DNA from: Caulobacteraceae bacterium | GTDB taxonomy: Bacteria; Pseudomonadota; Alphaproteobacteria; Caulobacterales; Caulobacteraceae | Length of the DNA: 5,894 nucleotides | NCBI GenBank assembly: GCA_947484535.1 | Contig: CANKPO010000098.1 | Span: 1-5,894, forward strand | Reading direction: 5' to 3' | In this document: in pieces, positions 4,867 to 5,894 of the stretch | Layout: every line of letters starts with the position of its first letter | Position numbering within the stretch: the first letter of the stretch is position 1 | The notes under the pieces: generated by a model | What the model was told of the DNA's origin: nothing | Seen by the model: only the letters and a program-made list of their open reading frames with translations | Databases searched by the model: none | Translations under genes and position numbers: made by a program

Positions 4867-5894
4867 ATGGCCAGACGAGGCGCAAAGCGGAGGGGTAAGG
4901 ATACGGCCCCGCACGCCTTGAGGCCAAAGCGCTGGGCTTGGATGGCTGTTCTGACGGCTGTGAGCCTGCTCACTGTCTCGGCCATTTGCGTTATCTATCC
5001 TCTTCTGACCGCCACGGATCTGGCAACCGCCCTAGGGCTTGGGCCGTTAGCCTCTCGGTCCTTTAGCCTCTTTGCAGGACTTGCCCCCCTTGTCGCCGGT
5101 CTGGGCCTCGTGGTCTTGATGGTCCAGCAGCTGCGCCGCACCGAGCCGCCTCAAGACAGCCTCTCAGAGAGTGAAAGGCGCGCCAACCTGACCCTCCAAG
5201 CCGCAGGTTGCGGCGGTTGGGACTGGGACCTCAGCACCGATGAGATTCAACTGTCTGGCGTTACTGCAGCCCTGTTCGGCTGGGCGACGGCCATTCGGGT
5301 CTCCCCCGGCAATCTGCTCGGCAAGATCAGCCCTGATCATCGCACGGCAGTGCACGAAGCCTTTCGGTTGGCCCATAGCGATGGCCGGATCGACCTGACC
5401 TTTGCCGTGCCCATGGCCGGTGGCCCCTCTCGCTGGATCACCCTTCGTGGTCAGTCCGTAACCCGCTCAGCGCAAGGTGGCCCCCTTCTGATGCGCGGCG
5501 TGGCCTTAGATATCAGTGCCGAGCGCCATGCCCTCGCCAAGGCCAATCTGGCTGAGCGCAGACTTCGCGATGCCGTCGATCTGATCCACCAAGCCTTTGC
5601 CCTCTGGGATCGCCATGGCCGCTTGGTCATGTGGAACCCGCCCTATCAGACCTTCTTCAAGATTGATCCGAGCTTCCTGATCCCCGGCGCGGCCCGCGAC
5701 GGGATCAACCGCATCGTCATGATGAATATCCTGCGCGAGCATCCGGCCGATGAGACCCGCCCCGGCGAGCGGATCATTGAAATGGTCGGGGGCCGCTGGC
5801 TGAGCCTCGCTGAGAGCCGCACCGCTGACGGCGGGCTGGTCCTAACCGCGTCGGACATCACAGCCCTTCAGGCCAGAGACTTCGCCCATGACCA
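4867..5894 (+). CDS. Membrane PAS-domain sensor kinase, PleC-like, 5' part (342 codons)
   Basis: The visible part is the sensory half of a probable membrane histidine kinase. A basic N-terminus (RRGAKRRGK) precedes TM1 at about 23-47 and TM2 at about 66-88, with only about 18 periplasmic residues between them. A first PAS domain spans about 104-222: GGWDWDLSTDEIQLS, SPDHR, RWITLRGQ and GVALDIS. A short helical linker leads to a second PAS of the PAS_7 type at about 232-336, with AFALWDRHGRLVMWNPPY, GGRWLSLAESRTADGGLV and SDITALQ. PAS_7 before the kinase core is typical of alphaproteobacterial PleC/PdhS-like kinases, from which I infer HisKA and ATPase domains past the edge; no His box is visible. 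C. crescentus PleC has a large periplasmic domain that is absent here, so orthology is uncertain. ATG 4867 is chosen because GAGG lies 6 bases upstream. GTG 4819 is in frame but has no ribosome site and precedes the leader hairpin. Confidence 0.85.
   Translation, partial: MARRGAKRRGKDTAPHALRPKRWAWMAVLTAVSLLTVSAICVIYPLLTATDLATALGLGPLASRSFSLFAGLAPLVAGLGLVVLMVQQLRRTEPPQDSLSESERRANLTLQAAGCGGWDWDLSTDEIQLSGVTAALFGWATAIRVSPGNLLGKISPDHRTAVHEAFRLAHSDGRIDLTFAVPMAGGPSRWITLRGQSVTRSAQGGPLLMRGVALDISAERHALAKANLAERRLRDAVDLIHQAFALWDRHGRLVMWNPPYQTFFKIDPSFLIPGAARDGINRIVMMNILREHPADETRPGERIIEMVGGRWLSLAESRTADGGLVLTASDITALQARDFAHD

Noticed and set aside
4770..4985. Minus-strand frame over the pepN/kinase intergenic region
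   Set aside because: It covers the regulatory region and TM1 of the kinase, with no recognisable product and no good start context; it competes with a PAS kinase supported by domain content.

Overview
The window looks like chromosomal DNA of an alphaproteobacterium, most likely from the Caulobacterales (Caulobacter, Brevundimonas, Phenylobacterium or Asticcacaulis relatives). This rests on the high-GC codon use, a -10-like box GCTAAA resembling the Caulobacter housekeeping consensus, a TTAACCA box resembling a CtrA half-site, and a PleC-like PAS histidine kinase next to pepN. The organism call is inference; no rRNA or other marker gene is present.

Layout. Bases 1-128 are non-coding and hold a perfect 16-bp inverted repeat of REP/BIME type plus a second repeat-like string. 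A NUDIX hydrolase gene follows on the minus strand (129-599). A short divergent intergenic region (600-701) carries a candidate promoter for a plus-strand run of three genes: a 26-residue single-pass membrane protein (702-782), a pteridine-reductase/FolM-type short-chain dehydrogenase (795-1568), and dihydroneopterin aldolase folB (1588-2007, apparent TTG start). After a 74-bp gap comes a complete aminopeptidase N gene, pepN (2082-4706), closed by an 11-bp hairpin that spans its stop codon. A 160-bp intergenic region with several small dyads and a possible CtrA box leads into the 5' part of a membrane sensor kinase gene (4867 to the window edge): two TM helices and two PAS domains, with the kinase core beyond the edge.

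How the genes fit together. The SDR and FolB both act on reduced pterins (tetrahydrofolate or tetrahydromonapterin synthesis), and their tight spacing argues for co-expression with the small membrane protein. The NUDIX enzyme and PepN are housekeeping functions in nucleotide clean-up and peptide turnover. The kinase is probably a separate transcription unit, possibly under cell-cycle control.

No unmistakably new system is visible. The points most worth a second look are the 26-residue membrane protein, the truncated REP pair at the left edge, and the structured leader of the kinase gene with its unusually short periplasmic loop.
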